Of a stretch of 64,000 bases of DNA, positions 14,799 to 26,228 are shown piece after piece; the first letter of the stretch is position 1; every line of letters begins with the position of its first letter. Where the stretch lies: positions 2,635,390 through 2,699,389 of the forward strand of contig NC_054391.1 in the NCBI RefSeq assembly GCF_001625195.1, read 5' to 3'. The DNA is from Drechmeria coniospora (lineage: Eukaryota; Ascomycota; Sordariomycetes; Hypocreales; Ophiocordycipitaceae). The notes under the pieces were generated by a model that worked only from the letters and a program-made list of their open reading frames with translations, was not told the origin of the DNA and searched no databases. Both the position numbers and the translations under genes were made by a program.

Positions 14799-16284
14799 CT
14801 ACATGTGTTCGATGGGCTCTTCCGGCAGCAGTTCCTCCACCTCGCTGTCGGGCCATAGCCTCTTCAGAGGCGGCTCCACGATGCCGTTGAAGACAAAGGT
14901 TGAGTAGACAAGCATAGCGAAGCCGAGGATTTGCAGCATCTTGAAGGACTCCCAACCAAGCCCGAGGGAGACGATCCAGATGAACAGCGTCCGGCAGGTA
15001 TCAATGGTCGACCTTGATGTGGCGCTGACGTTGCGCGTCACCGACAGGCCAAAGTAGTTGAAGCCGCTGCGAGAATAGCTTGGTTAGCCGGTCCATCAAT
15101 CAAACGAATGCTGGGGTCGGTCAGGCCAAGGGTCTTACCCGATGCTGATCATGATGAGAACGCTCGAGACCCAGATGCGCCTTTGCATCATTTGGCGGAA
15201 ACCTTCCTCCATGTCAAAGTACCCGTACCTGCCGGCGTCGGTGCGGCCGACGAGCAGATGCATGACAATCATGAAGAGAAAGGTGACGAGGCAGCCGAAG
15301 AGGCCCTCCCAGCCGACGACGCGGATCGGCTCAATCGTCGAGTTCTCGAGCATCCACTCCTCGAGGACGAACTGGGTGGCGGTGAATATCTGGGCGCCGG
15401 CGATGAGCGAGACGCCGATGATTGCTCTGGCGGCGTCCGTCAGTCCCGACCCTGCATCCGCCGTCGTGCCCGCGCCGCTCTTTTCGTCCGGCCAGATGGC
15501 TCCGGCGAGGCCGACGACGGCGACGCCGAGGACGACGCCGACGAGGGAGAGCCACTGGAACAGGTGAAGATGACGTCGGAGGAAGAGGACGCTGAAGAGG
15601 CCGACGAAGAGGACGAGGGCACCGCGGGTCATCTGGTAGATCGATGCGGCCACGAGAAGGAGGCCGACGTTCATGAGGGTCGTGCCGCAGATGTCGCACA
15701 AGGCGGGCAGGGAGAGAAGGAGGACCCTGTAGCCGCGGAGGACCGAGGGTGCGGCCGGGTGAAGCAGCGGCCGACTCCCGGCAGCCTCTGCCGCCTCCTC
15801 GGACGTATCGACCTGCTCGTAGCCACGGTCGGCGGGCTCGGAAGTCGAGAAGAAACGGCGGTGGAGGGAGACGACGGCGACGACGAGCCAGCATCCCATT
15901 TCGCCGACGAACATTTGCGCCGTCTGCAGCACCGGTTGCTCGAAATGGACCGGCCTCCCGCGGCCGTCACAGTGGCGGACGCATTGTATGTCCTTGCTCG
16001 CCATGTCAGCATCGGTCGATCGCTTGCTTCCCCTACGCGTGCTTGGTACAGCTCCTCTCCAGCGAGCACACGACACTTTCACCGGGATGGGGGCCGCCAA
16101 CACCCTCACCAGCATCACCGACATGCACACCCGCAACGCACTCTCGGATTCTGGGACGGAAGCCAAGCGATGAAACGAAGAGGTCGATGCCAATGCATAC
16201 CTGATACTTGGTCAAGAGCGTGTTGCAGACACCGGTCAGCAGCATCATGCCGACCAGGAAGGGGATGGCGGCGCGGGACGCCAT
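14799..16284 (-). CDS. SLC35F6-like drug/metabolite transporter superfamily protein
   Basis: Exons in transcript order are 16284-16201, 15992-15139 and 15066-14799, giving 401 residues. The first exon encodes a membrane helix ending LLTKYQ, and the second continues with the DIQC..FEQPVLQTAQMFVGEMG motif typical of SLC35F6 (C2orf18). About ten hydrophobic segments follow, including LPALCDICGTTLMNVGLLL and the paired GALVLFVGLFSVLFL. The C-terminus ends with an acidic tail after EPPLKRLWPD. Family members resemble nucleotide-sugar transporters; the human protein is lysosomal/mitochondrial and the substrate is unknown. A 439-codon frame on the opposite strand is a shadow of this GC-rich gene. 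Confidence 0.9.
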
Positions 16285-17866
16285 GGCGAACCCGAGGCGG
16301 CAGCTGGTTGTGGTGCTGCGGCAGAGACTCCGTCGATTGTTCGTTTGCTGGGCAAGGAGAATCGAGAGGAAGTCAGCAAGGCGCAAAGGAGCAACTGGCC
16401 GTCATTCTCTCGAAGGGTTGGGAGTGATATTACATACAGGTACTGCACGGTCGGCAGAGAGCAGAGTGTTGGTGGTGGGCGAGTACGTACTGGTACCTAT
16501 GATGTATCAATGGCAACCACATGACCATCCATGCCATTGCTGAAGGCAGCCTGCGAGCCGCCTGCTAGCGCGATGACGACCTCCTGGCCCGTGCCTGTAA
16601 GTACTAGTACCAAGTGCGGCGGGGACAAGTCAGCGCCACCACCGTTAGCGACCTGTAGCATTACTTGTATTACTGTATCTGTGCTCGTAAGTACTGCAAG
16701 TAATTACCTAGCACGGAGTACTTACGGGAACCTTGATACTCTACGGATACTGTATCAAGGTACTCCGTTCTCGTGCCCCTTCACACCACCCTAATGCTGC
16801 TAAGTGCACGCATGTTCTTATTCATCCGCTTCACCAGCCATCATTGTGCTTGCTTAGCCATTGGCCGATTGAATAGTCGCCTGTAATTACTTGTACATAA
16901 AGTATTATGATGACACAACAAGTCAACATGTTGCCGAATACCGAACAGAAGAAGAAAGCCTTTCCTTCCATCATCGACGCACTCCGTCGATGCCGTCACG
17001 CAACGTGAAATAGTCAAGTCTCCTTCGCTGTCGAGACCGCCTAGGTCTGGGCAACGACGGAGACGCATCGTTCAGTATGGCATATAGAATACCCTCGCCG
17101 CATTCTATAAACGATTCTGGGCGAGTAAATTTGCTGCCGTCCAATTTCCAGGTCGGTATGCAGGCTGTCCGTCCGAATGGTCCGATGCATTGGCAGCATG
17201 TGCGTAGAATCGATTCGACATGGTTTTTTTGTAGTACAGAGCGCTGTGCAACCGCACCTGGCTGCACACACTCTCCATTCGCAGGACGGTAGGGCCTTTC
17301 CGCAGAACAAAACGTGCCGTCCGGGACTTGGGACAGCAGCATCGACATGAGGTTCCAACACGCCGCCACGTCGTCCCTTGCCGGGGTCGACAGCTCGGGC
17401 GCGGTCAGCAGGACCACCTGGTCGGCTTGCGAGGCAGCCTACTCGGCGTTGGATGGGCATGGAGCCAACTTCGCAATCCACAGGTCCCACGGCTAGCGGT
17501 GAATGTTCATTGCGTTGCGAGTAAACCAGATGTCATGCGTGAGGGGAAACAGTCCTTCCGATGAACTGCACCCGCAAACGAGACGCTTCCTTGCTACCCA
17601 AGGCGCCGTAGCAGTGCGGAGGCAAGGGACGAGGATAGCATCGCACGCCATCCTGCCCTGGCCTCGCCCGGCGACGGATGCACGGCTCGCCGTCATGATG
17701 AACAGACCTGGTTCGGTCGTCGACCGGCCCTTCGTCCTTGACCAGGTCATGCATGCTGTTGGTGGCCGAGGGTATGAAATGACGAGCAGAGGGCTCGTGA
17801 CGAGCTGATCGCCCGGGAAGTCGTGTCGAAGGAGATGTAGGCTACGGCTCAATTTCGATGCCACGG
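16285..17866. other. Intergenic with a possible degraded gene
   Basis: About 16430-16970 is AT-rich spacer with GTAC motifs. From about 16971 to 17864 the composition is closer to coding, and minus-strand frames give fragments such as APELSTPARDDVAACWNLM and HDIWFTRNAMNIHR that are broken by stops and frame changes. I could not form a complete gene model. It may be a decayed gene or chance. Confidence 0.35.
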
Positions 17867-18319
17867 CTAGTTTTGGCGAGGCTTGACGGCGCCTTCCTGC
17901 ATCAAGTAGTACACAACGGTCGAGTCGTGGTGCAGGGTGGCCAGAACGATCCTCTTGGCCCGCGTGCCGACCTCGAGATCAATCGAGTCGAAGATGGCAG
18001 CGAAGCGGGCGAGCGACCACTTCTCGACTAGAAAGACGGGAAGAACCCATTCGAACTGGGGATCCCGCGTCAACTTCTCGCCCGTTTTCCGCTCGTGCGC
18101 GAGGGCCGCAATCTGGTCATCCGGGTGCAGGTAGAGCAACTTTGGGGGAAGACCCCTGATCAGTGGCCGCTCTTGGCCCGCTTCGTGGCGAACTTCGAGC
18201 TTTGTCCAGTCGTGCTGGTCCTCGAGGTTGCGCAGGACAGCCTGGGTGACGCCGTCAATGCTTCGGGTTGTGGCGGAGGACGAAAGCTCGTCCACGTCGG
18301 TCGGCGTGGCCCTTTCCAT
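17867..18319 (-). CDS. tRNA-splicing endonuclease subunit Sen15
   Basis: A single exon of 150 residues. The C-terminal half carries the Sen15 signature: LPPKLLYLHPDDQ, FEWVLPVFLVEKWSL, then a VLATLHHDSTVVYYLM strand segment and the closing KPRQN. Sen15 is a non-catalytic subunit of the heterotetrameric TSEN complex that cuts pre-tRNA introns; it dimerises with Sen34 through this domain. The frame is open further upstream to an ATG at 18475, but those residues are His/Asn/Ser-rich and lack family similarity, so ATG 18319 is preferred. Confidence 0.9.
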   Translation of the reverse strand: MERATPTDVDELSSSATTRSIDGVTQAVLRNLEDQHDWTKLEVRHEAGQERPLIRGLPPKLLYLHPDDQIAALAHERKTGEKLTRDPQFEWVLPVFLVEKWSLARFAAIFDSIDLEVGTRAKRIVLATLHHDSTVVYYLMQEGAVKPRQN

Positions 18320-20035
18320 GCTGCTGCCGTATCCGCAACTGCAGCGGCAGTGCGGGGCCAGGGATTTGCGATGTTTGAAGAGGAAGGCGGCGAGATGCGC
18401 GTCGGGCTTGGAGCTGTTGCTGTGATGATTTTTATCGTGACGATTTGAAGTATTGCTGCTCGAGCAATAAAACACTGGGTAGTAAGTATACAGTAGTTGT
18501 GCTTAGGCAGTGTTCAGGCACTAAAGCAAGGCTCCACCAGCGTGGTCCTTCCAGCGCAGCGCTCATGGAACAAAATGACTCCAAGCCAGTAGGATTCCCC
18601 CTTGCGCAGAATACCTTGCCCAACATCGCTGGACGCCTCTAGATCTCCCTATTATCACGAGGAGATTTCCATGTCGGGCATGATGATGAACTACGGCGGG
18701 ATTCCTATCGTTGGTGCACAAGTAAACACCAACGACCAACCACCTGGGCATCACTCACGAGATTGGTGTTGGCACGGGTACGATAACTTACGGAAGGACT
18801 TACTGTACATGTACGGAGTACTCGTCAAACCGATACTATTCCTTACTGAGGCACGGACATGGAAATACAGTAAACACTTGGCTCACCACAGTGCTGTTCG
18901 AGTACTTGACGCCGAGAAACGCGATGACAGTATTGGGCACCGACCTTGTGCTCCCAATGATGTATGCCTTAGTTCTTAGTCCTCCGTACTCTGCTCCGTA
19001 CTTGCATGTACTAATTACACTCAGGTGTACACCTACGCTCACCTACGCTGCACTCCGTACTTGTGATGAATTACGTAAACCAAACGGATGGTTGCTCTGC
19101 ATCTTTTCCTCTTTTCCTCCGTTCAGCGAAGTTGTATTACAAGTATACTTGAATAGTGAAGCTCCAAGATGCAACAAGTAAGTAGGCGCATCGCACTCGG
19201 CATGACTCATGATCACGCTTGTACAACGGCGAGGATGAGAGCGCACTTATGCACATGGCACCAAGGTAGCTAGCTGCCTCGTATACTGCACTGTTTACTC
19301 CGTAATACAGAACAGCAGCATTATTTACTCTTCCACTCGTATCCGTACAGTACGTTGGTCCGTGAGCCATCAACAAGCATCACAAGTACTCCATACCATA
19401 ACTACCTAGTACTATTGTAGGCAGCAGGTAATACCGGGAAAAATCCATGTACTTACTTACACCTACAGTACTTACTTACACATACCGTACATGTACGAGG
19501 ACACACGTACCGAGTTGAATGTGCACTTACTTGTACATAGGGCATCAGTACTTATAGGTCCTGTATTGTATACGAGGTAATAATATAATCTTGTTGAATG
19601 TGCACTTACTTGTACATACTACAGTACGGTACGCCAGTGCATGGCCGATGTGACAGGTCTGGTCGACGTTTCGCGTTTTGTGCAGAGAAAAGTCAACGCA
19701 TGCTGCAGGGCTTTCCCGTCACGCCGCGTTTAGTGTTGCCCTGGGGCTTCGGCAGCGATCCATCCCTCGATTCTTTTCCTTCGGCGTCATCCTCTCCTTC
19801 CTACCCACCGTGACGTGCATAGCAGGAACAGCCCGGCAGGGGTCGTAGTCACCAGTGCCATCCACGAACAAGCAGTTCGTATTCCTTGGCGTAGCTTGGT
19901 ACTTCGTATTCTCGCCGATGTCCCCTCTTATATCTGTGGTCAACCCACAGGCCCTGGTCAGCTGTGCTAGAAATATCGTAGCAGCCCTTTCTTGTCCGCC
20001 TTTGCATCGCGCAGGGCAGGGACCGCGGCAAGCGA
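18320..20035. other. AT-rich intergenic region with GTAC motifs
   Basis: A divergent interval between Sen15 (-) and the GH16 gene (+). About 18780-19630 is rich in TACTCCGTA, GTACATGTAC and CTTACTTACA-type words, including a near-duplicated block (GTTGAATGTGCACTTACTTG) around 19512 and 19593. The GH16 leader appears GC-richer from about 19630. No gene is seen. Confidence 0.5.
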
Positions 20036-21257
20036 ATGCGTCTGCTCCTTTTTTTCCTGGCCTTTGTGCCACCACCCGGCGCGGCCGTCTGCGAATGCGG
20101 CTACTCGGTCCAAGGCCCGCCGGACGGTCGTGCGGATGGTCCTTGGCTGTTCACTGACGCTTTGGAGAGCGACTTTACCAGAATTGCCAACATCTCGAGA
20201 GACCGGGACTGGGTGAGGCAACGGTTCGACGTCTCGGCCGAGGCCGGACGCGGCAAGTACGGCAAGGCCTTTGACCCGGCCAACGTCGTGTCCCGACCCA
20301 GACCAAGGACGGACGACGAGGGCGAGCCTCCTCGATGGAGCGGGCTCGAGCTTCGTGTTGGCGGTGCGCTCGAGGGCAACGCCGTGCCCGTCGCCGAGGT
20401 GGATTCCTCGAGGCTGGACATGCAATGGGGGTCGTATCGGGCGGCAATGAAGCTGCCCACGGTCAGCGGCACTTGCAGCGCCTTCTTCTGGGTAGGTGGT
20501 GCCCAATCCTACGCCGAGTCATCGGCGCAATGGCAAAGGCATGCATGGCATTCATTGCATGGCCTTGGCCATAAACACGCACGCACGCACATGTCTAACA
20601 GGCAGGGGGACTCCCTTCTTCTAGTATTGGAACGACACGCAGGAGATCGACATGGAGTTTCTCTCGAGGGAGTTTGATGCCTCCAAGAAGCTGTATCCGG
20701 TCAATCTCGTCATACAGTCGCCCAAGTCGATGGAGGCGGGGTACGACGCCAGCAAGACGGGCACGTTCAAGCGCGTCAACCTCGGCTTTGATCCCACCGA
20801 CGGCTTTCACGAGTACCGCTTCGACTATCTGCCCGGCCGCGTCCTGTTCTACGCCGACAGCCAAATGCTGACCGAGATGACGGGCGACGTGATGCCGTCG
20901 GGTGCCGGTCACGTCATCCTGCAGCACTGGAGCAACGGGAATCCCCTGTGGTCCGGTGGGCCGCCGACGCAGGATGCCTTGCTCACCGTCAGCTACGTCA
21001 AGGCATACTTCAACTCGTCCGGCTCGGCCGGCCTCTCGGCCTGGTCGAGGCAGTGCTCGGATACGAAAACGACTGTGTGTGCCGTCCAGGACACGGCTGC
21101 CGACGCCATCGGCACCGGGGGACATTTCTTTACCGATCAGAGGAACAAGAGCTCAGGGGGTGACGACGAGAACAAAGGCCCACGTCGGACGGATCCGAGT
21201 CGTGGCGCCGCGCGAATAGCTCTGCTCGCCATGTCGCTGATGCTGATGATGAGCTGA
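20036..21257 (+). CDS. GH16-family glucanase/transglycosylase, secreted, putative GPI anchor
   Basis: Exons 20036-20491 and 20625-21257 give 362 residues. The N-terminus MRLLLFFLAFVPPPGAA is a signal peptide. The GH16 catalytic box EIDME sits at 159-163 (E159 nucleophile, E163 acid/base by family rule), preceded by the substrate-side GTCSAFFWYWND. The intron splits the gene just before YWNDTQ. Further beta-jelly-roll motifs include FHEYRFDY and the closing HWSNGNPLWSGGPP. The C-terminus is Ser/Gly-rich, then hydrophobic (AARIALLAMSLMLMMS), as for GPI attachment. Such enzymes act on beta-glucans in the fungal wall. It neighbours a GH64-type glucanase in the same orientation. Confidence 0.92.
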
Positions 21258-22129
21258 CGGTGGCATTGCTAGCACCGGCACGACGAACAAAAAAAACTCC
21301 CCTTGAAGGCCATTGCAAAATTACAAGTTCTTTTGCTCCCTCTCTTTGTCAGGTTTGCTGAATGGAAGGACGGGCCAAGCTGTTCAAGTTTGTCGAAATA
21401 TCATATGCAGTCGTCCTCACAGGGACGGCAACCGAAATCATGTACTCTGTTTGTGAGTGTTGCAGGCTGTCGCCAAGGCAGGCCAGAGGTATTAATACAT
21501 TGCTTGTGGTTTCATCGTGATGATGCACCTTTATTGTACGGATTATTCTGTAGGTATAGATTGCTGTGGATGGTACATGTGTACTGAGATGCACTTAAGT
21601 AAGTACAGTACAACTACTCCGTGCGAAGCACCGTGTCCATGTACAGTAGGTAAGTATGTAATTACCTCGAACTCCGTATTATAAGTACTGTACGCATAGC
21701 TGGGCAGCATCGGTGGATCCCGGCATCCGTTGTTCCATCCCGTCTCGAACGTCTCGACCGTCGACTCCCAACAACGATCCTCCCTGCCCGAAGCTCGGCA
21801 GACAAGCCTGGAAGAACCTAGGCCACACGGCATACGGACCTGGACGACGGCAATCCCCCAACCGACCCCCTCCAGCTCCCCCAATCCGAGGCCGAAAGTT
21901 CAAAGTCTTGCACGCTAGGGGGGGACTGACACAAAGTACTGTATCTAGATGCAAAGGTAAGGGGTAGGTAAGTACTTAAGGTGGTCCACGATACCGACTA
22001 GGTGGCCTGTTTTACTCCGAGGATTGAATGGTAAACTACATTCAATACTAGGTATCTACCCAGTCACGGACAGCCGCTCTGCCTGCTTAATTTCTGTTCA
22101 CGGCCCCTCCAATCTTGGCCGACGCTGCC
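21258..22129. other. Intergenic between the GH16 and GH64 genes
   Basis: Contains the GH16 3' flank, with AT-rich GTAC-type motifs around 21580-21690 and 21945-21980. A short GC-rich stretch at about 21700-21920 has open frames on both strands without recognisable content. Confidence 0.5.
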
Positions 22130-23269
22130 ATGGCACCGGACACTCTCGATATCGTCCTCCGCAACGATACCGGCGCGGACCAGCTGTACGCTCACATCAC
22201 GGGCTCTGACGAGAACGGTGGCGTTGTCATCATCCGTGCCGACGGCAAGTCCGCCTATCATCCCCCCTCGCCTGCCGACAGACTCCAACCCCTCGGTGCC
22301 GACTGCTCCATCCAGGTCGGTGCCAGTGGTAGTGCGCGCACCATCTCCATCCCCCGCCTGTCGGGCGCTCGCATCTGGTTCTCCAAGCACGAACCCCTGG
22401 CCTTCTTCCTCAACCCGGGTCCTGCTCTCGTGGAGCCCTCGGCGACCAACCCTGCCGACGCCAACTACAACCTCGACTGGGGCTTCTGCGAGTTCACCTG
22501 GAACGCTCACGAGCTCTACGCCAACATCTCCTTCGTCGACTTCGTCGGCCTGCCGGTCTCGCTGCAGCTCACGACGCGCGACGGGACGGTCAAGACGGTT
22601 CCGGGCATGCCCCAAGATTCCCTTGACCAGGTCTGCTCTAAGCTCGAGGCCCAGGCAAGCGCCGACGGCTGCGGCTGGGACAAGCTCGTCATCCGTGGCC
22701 CCGACGGCGCCGCGCTGCGAGCCCTGAGTCCCAATTCAGGGCGCGTCCTCGTCCCAGGCCTCTTGGATGACTACTTCCAGCCCTACGTCGATGCCGTCTG
22801 GGACAAGTACGCTGCCGAGGACCTCGTTGTCAATACCCAGTTCCGCTGGGGAGACGCAAAGGGTCGCGTCAAGGATGGCAAGCTGGTCTTTGACGGCCTC
22901 GGATCCTTTTCCAAACCGTCGACCGCCGACATTCTCACCTGCAGCACCGGACCCTTTGCCCCCGGCGAAAGTGCTTCTGATGTCATGCTCAATATTGGCG
23001 CCCGCATCGCCGCCGCCTTCAACCGCTCAACTCTGCTCATCAACACGAGACAGCCCGAGGGCGAGCGAGTGGATTCGTACTACAAGCACCCGGTGACAAA
23101 CCATTACTCCCGCATCTGCCATGAAGTAAGCGTCGGGAGCCGAGGATACGCCTTTCCGTACGATGACGTCGGCGCCTCGACCGGCATCGATCAGTCAGGA
23201 TTTGTCAACGATCCAAACCCCAGGGAGCTGATCGTTGCTGTTGGTCGGCCATTGTCGAGCGGTTTGTGA
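22130..23269 (+). CDS. GH64-family beta-1,3-glucanase-like protein (thaumatin-like fold)
   Basis: A single exon of 379 residues. The N-terminal half is a beta-sandwich with LDIVLRNDTG, RIWFSKHEPLAFFL and a FCEFTWN..ELYANISFVDFVGLPVSL block typical of GH64 (laminaripentaose-producing beta-1,3-glucanase) proteins. The second half has LLDDYFQPYVDAVWDKY and a closing NHYSRICHEVSVGSRGYAFPYDDV segment. Family enzymes release pentasaccharides from beta-1,3-glucan. No signal peptide precedes the domain from ATG 22130, and no upstream exon supplying one was found, so either it is intracellular, leaves by another route, or the 5' end is incomplete. Confidence 0.9.
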   Translation: MAPDTLDIVLRNDTGADQLYAHITGSDENGGVVIIRADGKSAYHPPSPADRLQPLGADCSIQVGASGSARTISIPRLSGARIWFSKHEPLAFFLNPGPALVEPSATNPADANYNLDWGFCEFTWNAHELYANISFVDFVGLPVSLQLTTRDGTVKTVPGMPQDSLDQVCSKLEAQASADGCGWDKLVIRGPDGAALRALSPNSGRVLVPGLLDDYFQPYVDAVWDKYAAEDLVVNTQFRWGDAKGRVKDGKLVFDGLGSFSKPSTADILTCSTGPFAPGESASDVMLNIGARIAAAFNRSTLLINTRQPEGERVDSYYKHPVTNHYSRICHEVSVGSRGYAFPYDDVGASTGIDQSGFVNDPNPRELIVAVGRPLSSGL

Positions 23270-23532
23270 TGGGCTGACGTGTCCGTATTATTTCTCAGTA
23301 GTTTGCGTGTGCGTATCTCGCGCTTTCCTATGCGCATGCCGTTCGTTGCATACACACATAGACTCCATTTCTGTAAAAAATGTAGGGCATATAAATATAT
23401 ATATCCATGCGCTCGCGCACGCGCAGGCGTTGACGGTGTGGTATACGCGTAGCAAATATTTCCCCATGTACAAGTCAGGCCAGGCCGCTCACCTGGCGAC
23501 CCTTCCTCTGCTGCCTAGTAGCTGCCTCTCGC

Positions 23533-25438
23533 CTACCAGCTGTCAAAGTTTCCAAAACCGCCGGGTTTGAGCTTCTTTTTGGGCGGCTCCCCCCACGTAT
23601 CCACGTCATCGGCTCCTGCATCGCCGCCGTCGACTGCGCCAGCAACGGCTTGCAAATACTTGCCCACGCTCTCCTTGCCGCCTGCGCTCTCTATCGTGCC
23701 ATCTCTCCTGATCCTCTTCCCCGTCCACGTTGTTTTGTCATCCTCGGTGCCCCCTTGTCTTCGAGCCTCCTCTCTCTGCGCCTCTCGAAGCTCCTCATCC
23801 TTGCGCTGAACCTGAAACTCTTCAAACGGATCGATTAGGACAACGACGTTTTTGATGGAAATCTTGTTCAGCGGTCTGTTGGATCCGTCGGTGGGCACAT
23901 CCTCCATTCTCGTCAGGACGGCGTCGTCGCCCGGAGCGATGCGACCAAAAATGGTATGCTTGTGGTTGAGATGCGGTGCTGGCTTGTACGTGATGAAAAA
24001 CTGTGACGAGTTTGTGTTTTTGCCTTTGTTGGCCATGGAGACTGTACGTTCCTGTTAGCTTCCACGACCACGTGCTGGACGATCGGCTCGCGTGCTTGGG
24101 CCGATGGCGCTCACCTATTCCTCGCGCGTTATGCGTCAGGGGCCCCTCGATCTCGTCGTTGAACTGCTTGCCCCATATGCTGCTGCCGCCCTTTCCCGTA
24201 CCAGTTGGGTCGCCGCCTTGGATCATGAAGCCAGGTATGTTCCGGTGAAAGGCAACGTCGTTGTAGTAGCCCTTTTGCGCAAGCCTGATAAAGTTCCACA
24301 CCGCCTTGGGCGCCGTATCCGTGTGCAGCTCAATCGTCAGGTTGCCCAGGTTGGTCTCGACGCGGACGAAACCCTTCGTCTTGACGCGCTTCGGCTTGAG
24401 CATAAACTCCTCGTCCGTTAGCAGCGCCCTCTCGCCGCTCGTCTCGGGTGTCAGACCCGTGCTGGTGAAACTGGCAGCGGCCTTGCCTGTGGTGTACGCG
24501 GCCGACTGTTCCGCCAGCTTCTTCTTCTGCGCCGCCATGGCGGGCAGGCGAGCGGCTTGGCCGCCGGCGGCGGCGGAGGAGGACTTGCACAAGGCGCCTC
24601 GACTGCTGTTGACGTCGGCCCCGGCCTCTCTTGCCATGCGAGCCTTGTCCACGGCCGCCTTGGCTTTGAGCACCTTGTCTCCTATATTCCCCAGAGCGCC
24701 GGTGTTGATGTTTCCGTCGCCGTTGCGAGCCTCCTCCTGCTCCTTTGTTCGCTGAACCTGCTGGCCATCCTTCAAAAACTTGAACTGGTCGACGCTCCGG
24801 CTCTCCGCGTTTTGAGGGTCCTGGATCGTGATGATATCGGCGCGAGTGAACGGTTCATCGTCCACCAGGTCCTGCCACATCTTGGCCTTGATGTTCATCC
24901 GCTCCACCGTCTCCCACGCAAAGACGTTGGCGTAGGTGCCGTGGCGGATGGCGACGATGTGTGTGTTGTCTGTGAAGACCTTGTATGTGACAGGATCAAC
25001 AAGTGTCCCGGTCCCGGACGGGTCGGATTCAGAGTTGCGAGCGAAAACGAGCTTGATCAGCTCTCTCCTCTCGAGCCGCTCGCCGTTGACCGGGTTCTGG
25101 TTCGGGTGTTTCTCGAGCCAGGCGTCGATGACCTCGATGTCGAACACGGTGCCATCGGGGGCGCACACGGGATTCTTGAAGGGCTGGAGGCTCGCGGCAC
25201 AGAAGTTGAAGGGCAAGCGGCGGATGGAAGAGCCATGGCTGCGACCGCGCGAGCCGACGTTTGCGCCGACACTGGCGGAGAAGGCGTCTGACGACGACCA
25301 CTCAGAGTGTGTGATCTGGAGGAAGAGAAAATGCCGGCGTTAGTACCGTCCTCGAGGTTGGCCTTTCATTCTGCCTCATCACCGGCTCCTTCTCTCACTA
25401 GCGGCACGTACGTAGAGCTTATCGGTGCCTTTGCCCAT
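23533..25438 (-). CDS. U-box cyclophilin-type peptidyl-prolyl isomerase (PPIL2/Cyp60)
   Basis: Exons in transcript order are 25438-25412, 25315-24115 and 24041-23533, giving 578 residues. The 9-residue first exon (MGKGTDKLY) joins ITHSEW, exactly the conserved PPIL2 start. The modified RING/U-box is at about 40-110 ([20 protein letters not shown], then NPVNGE). A coiled or low-complexity linker runs to about 320, then the cyclophilin domain spans about 323-480. It keeps the catalytic FHR (R367), MIQGGD (373-378) and the NSSQFFIT block in the last exon. Human PPIL2 is a spliceosome-associated prolyl isomerase and E3 ligase. The lysine-rich C-terminus fits nuclear location. Confidence 0.96.
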
Positions 25439-26228
25439 GATGGCTGGCAGGGGTATAGCAAGGTCGCGGGAAAGGGGATCCTAAAGAATCATTGAATCCA
25501 CAACAGGTGCTGCTGTAAATAATTGGAATGATATAAAACTGCCTGCTCCGTATTATCAAGTAGGCATTTGCAATAGGCACCAGAGGCTTTGGACTAAGTG
25601 TACCATGAACCTTGCGTATGTTCGCACTGCGGAGCAATGGAATTTGTCTTATCTTATCGCACAATTGGCCCCTGGATCGTCCGAATCCGTCACGCTACGT
25701 GTAATAGTACGTCGCCACCAGTCCCTGGCCAGTACCGACCAGGTGGTGACTGAGCTGTTGATTGTCAACACATCAACCGACCAACCAACCCAGTTGAAGC
25801 TCCGACTGTCATCCAGGTTGGCAAGTAAAAGCCTGCCTACCAACCTAGGTGCTTGCGCCTACCCGTCACTGGTCGTCCCCTTTCCCGGAGGCCGGCATTT
25901 CTGCGTCGAGGTTGCTACCACAACCATTGGCAAAGTCTCGCGGCACCAAAGGGTGACTTGCAGCGATCTTCGTCGACGCCGGAAACCCTGGTCTCGATTC
26001 GTCTCGCACCGGTGTACCTTTGATTTGGTCGAACCTCCATTTCCCTCCCTCAACTCCCCGTGATGAGCATTCATCGGACGCTGCGACAGAACACCCCTCA
26101 CCTGTCCTGAAGCTCGAGCGTGGCCTACGATAGCTGTTGCCGAGTCGGACCTTGAGCTGCCCGCACGCCCCATCACGTTTTCTTCCGACCTGCCGCTAGA
26201 AGCCGTTACGCTATACCTACGAGCCAGC
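25439..26228. promoter_or_regulatory. Divergent promoter region of PPIL2 and PTM1-like genes
   Basis: 790 bases between two divergent starts. The PPIL2 side is AT-rich; about 25840-26220 is GC-balanced leader of the membrane protein gene. Open frames on both strands here have no recognisable content. Confidence 0.45.

Noticed and set aside
15108..16427. 439-codon plus-strand frame
   Set aside because: Antisense to the transporter gene, with Asp/Glu/Arg-rich content typical of a GC-rich shadow frame.
20036..23269. GH16 and GH64 genes as part of a biosynthetic or degradative gene cluster
   Set aside because: Only two carbohydrate-active genes are adjacent, with housekeeping genes on both sides and no transporter or regulator dedicated to them.
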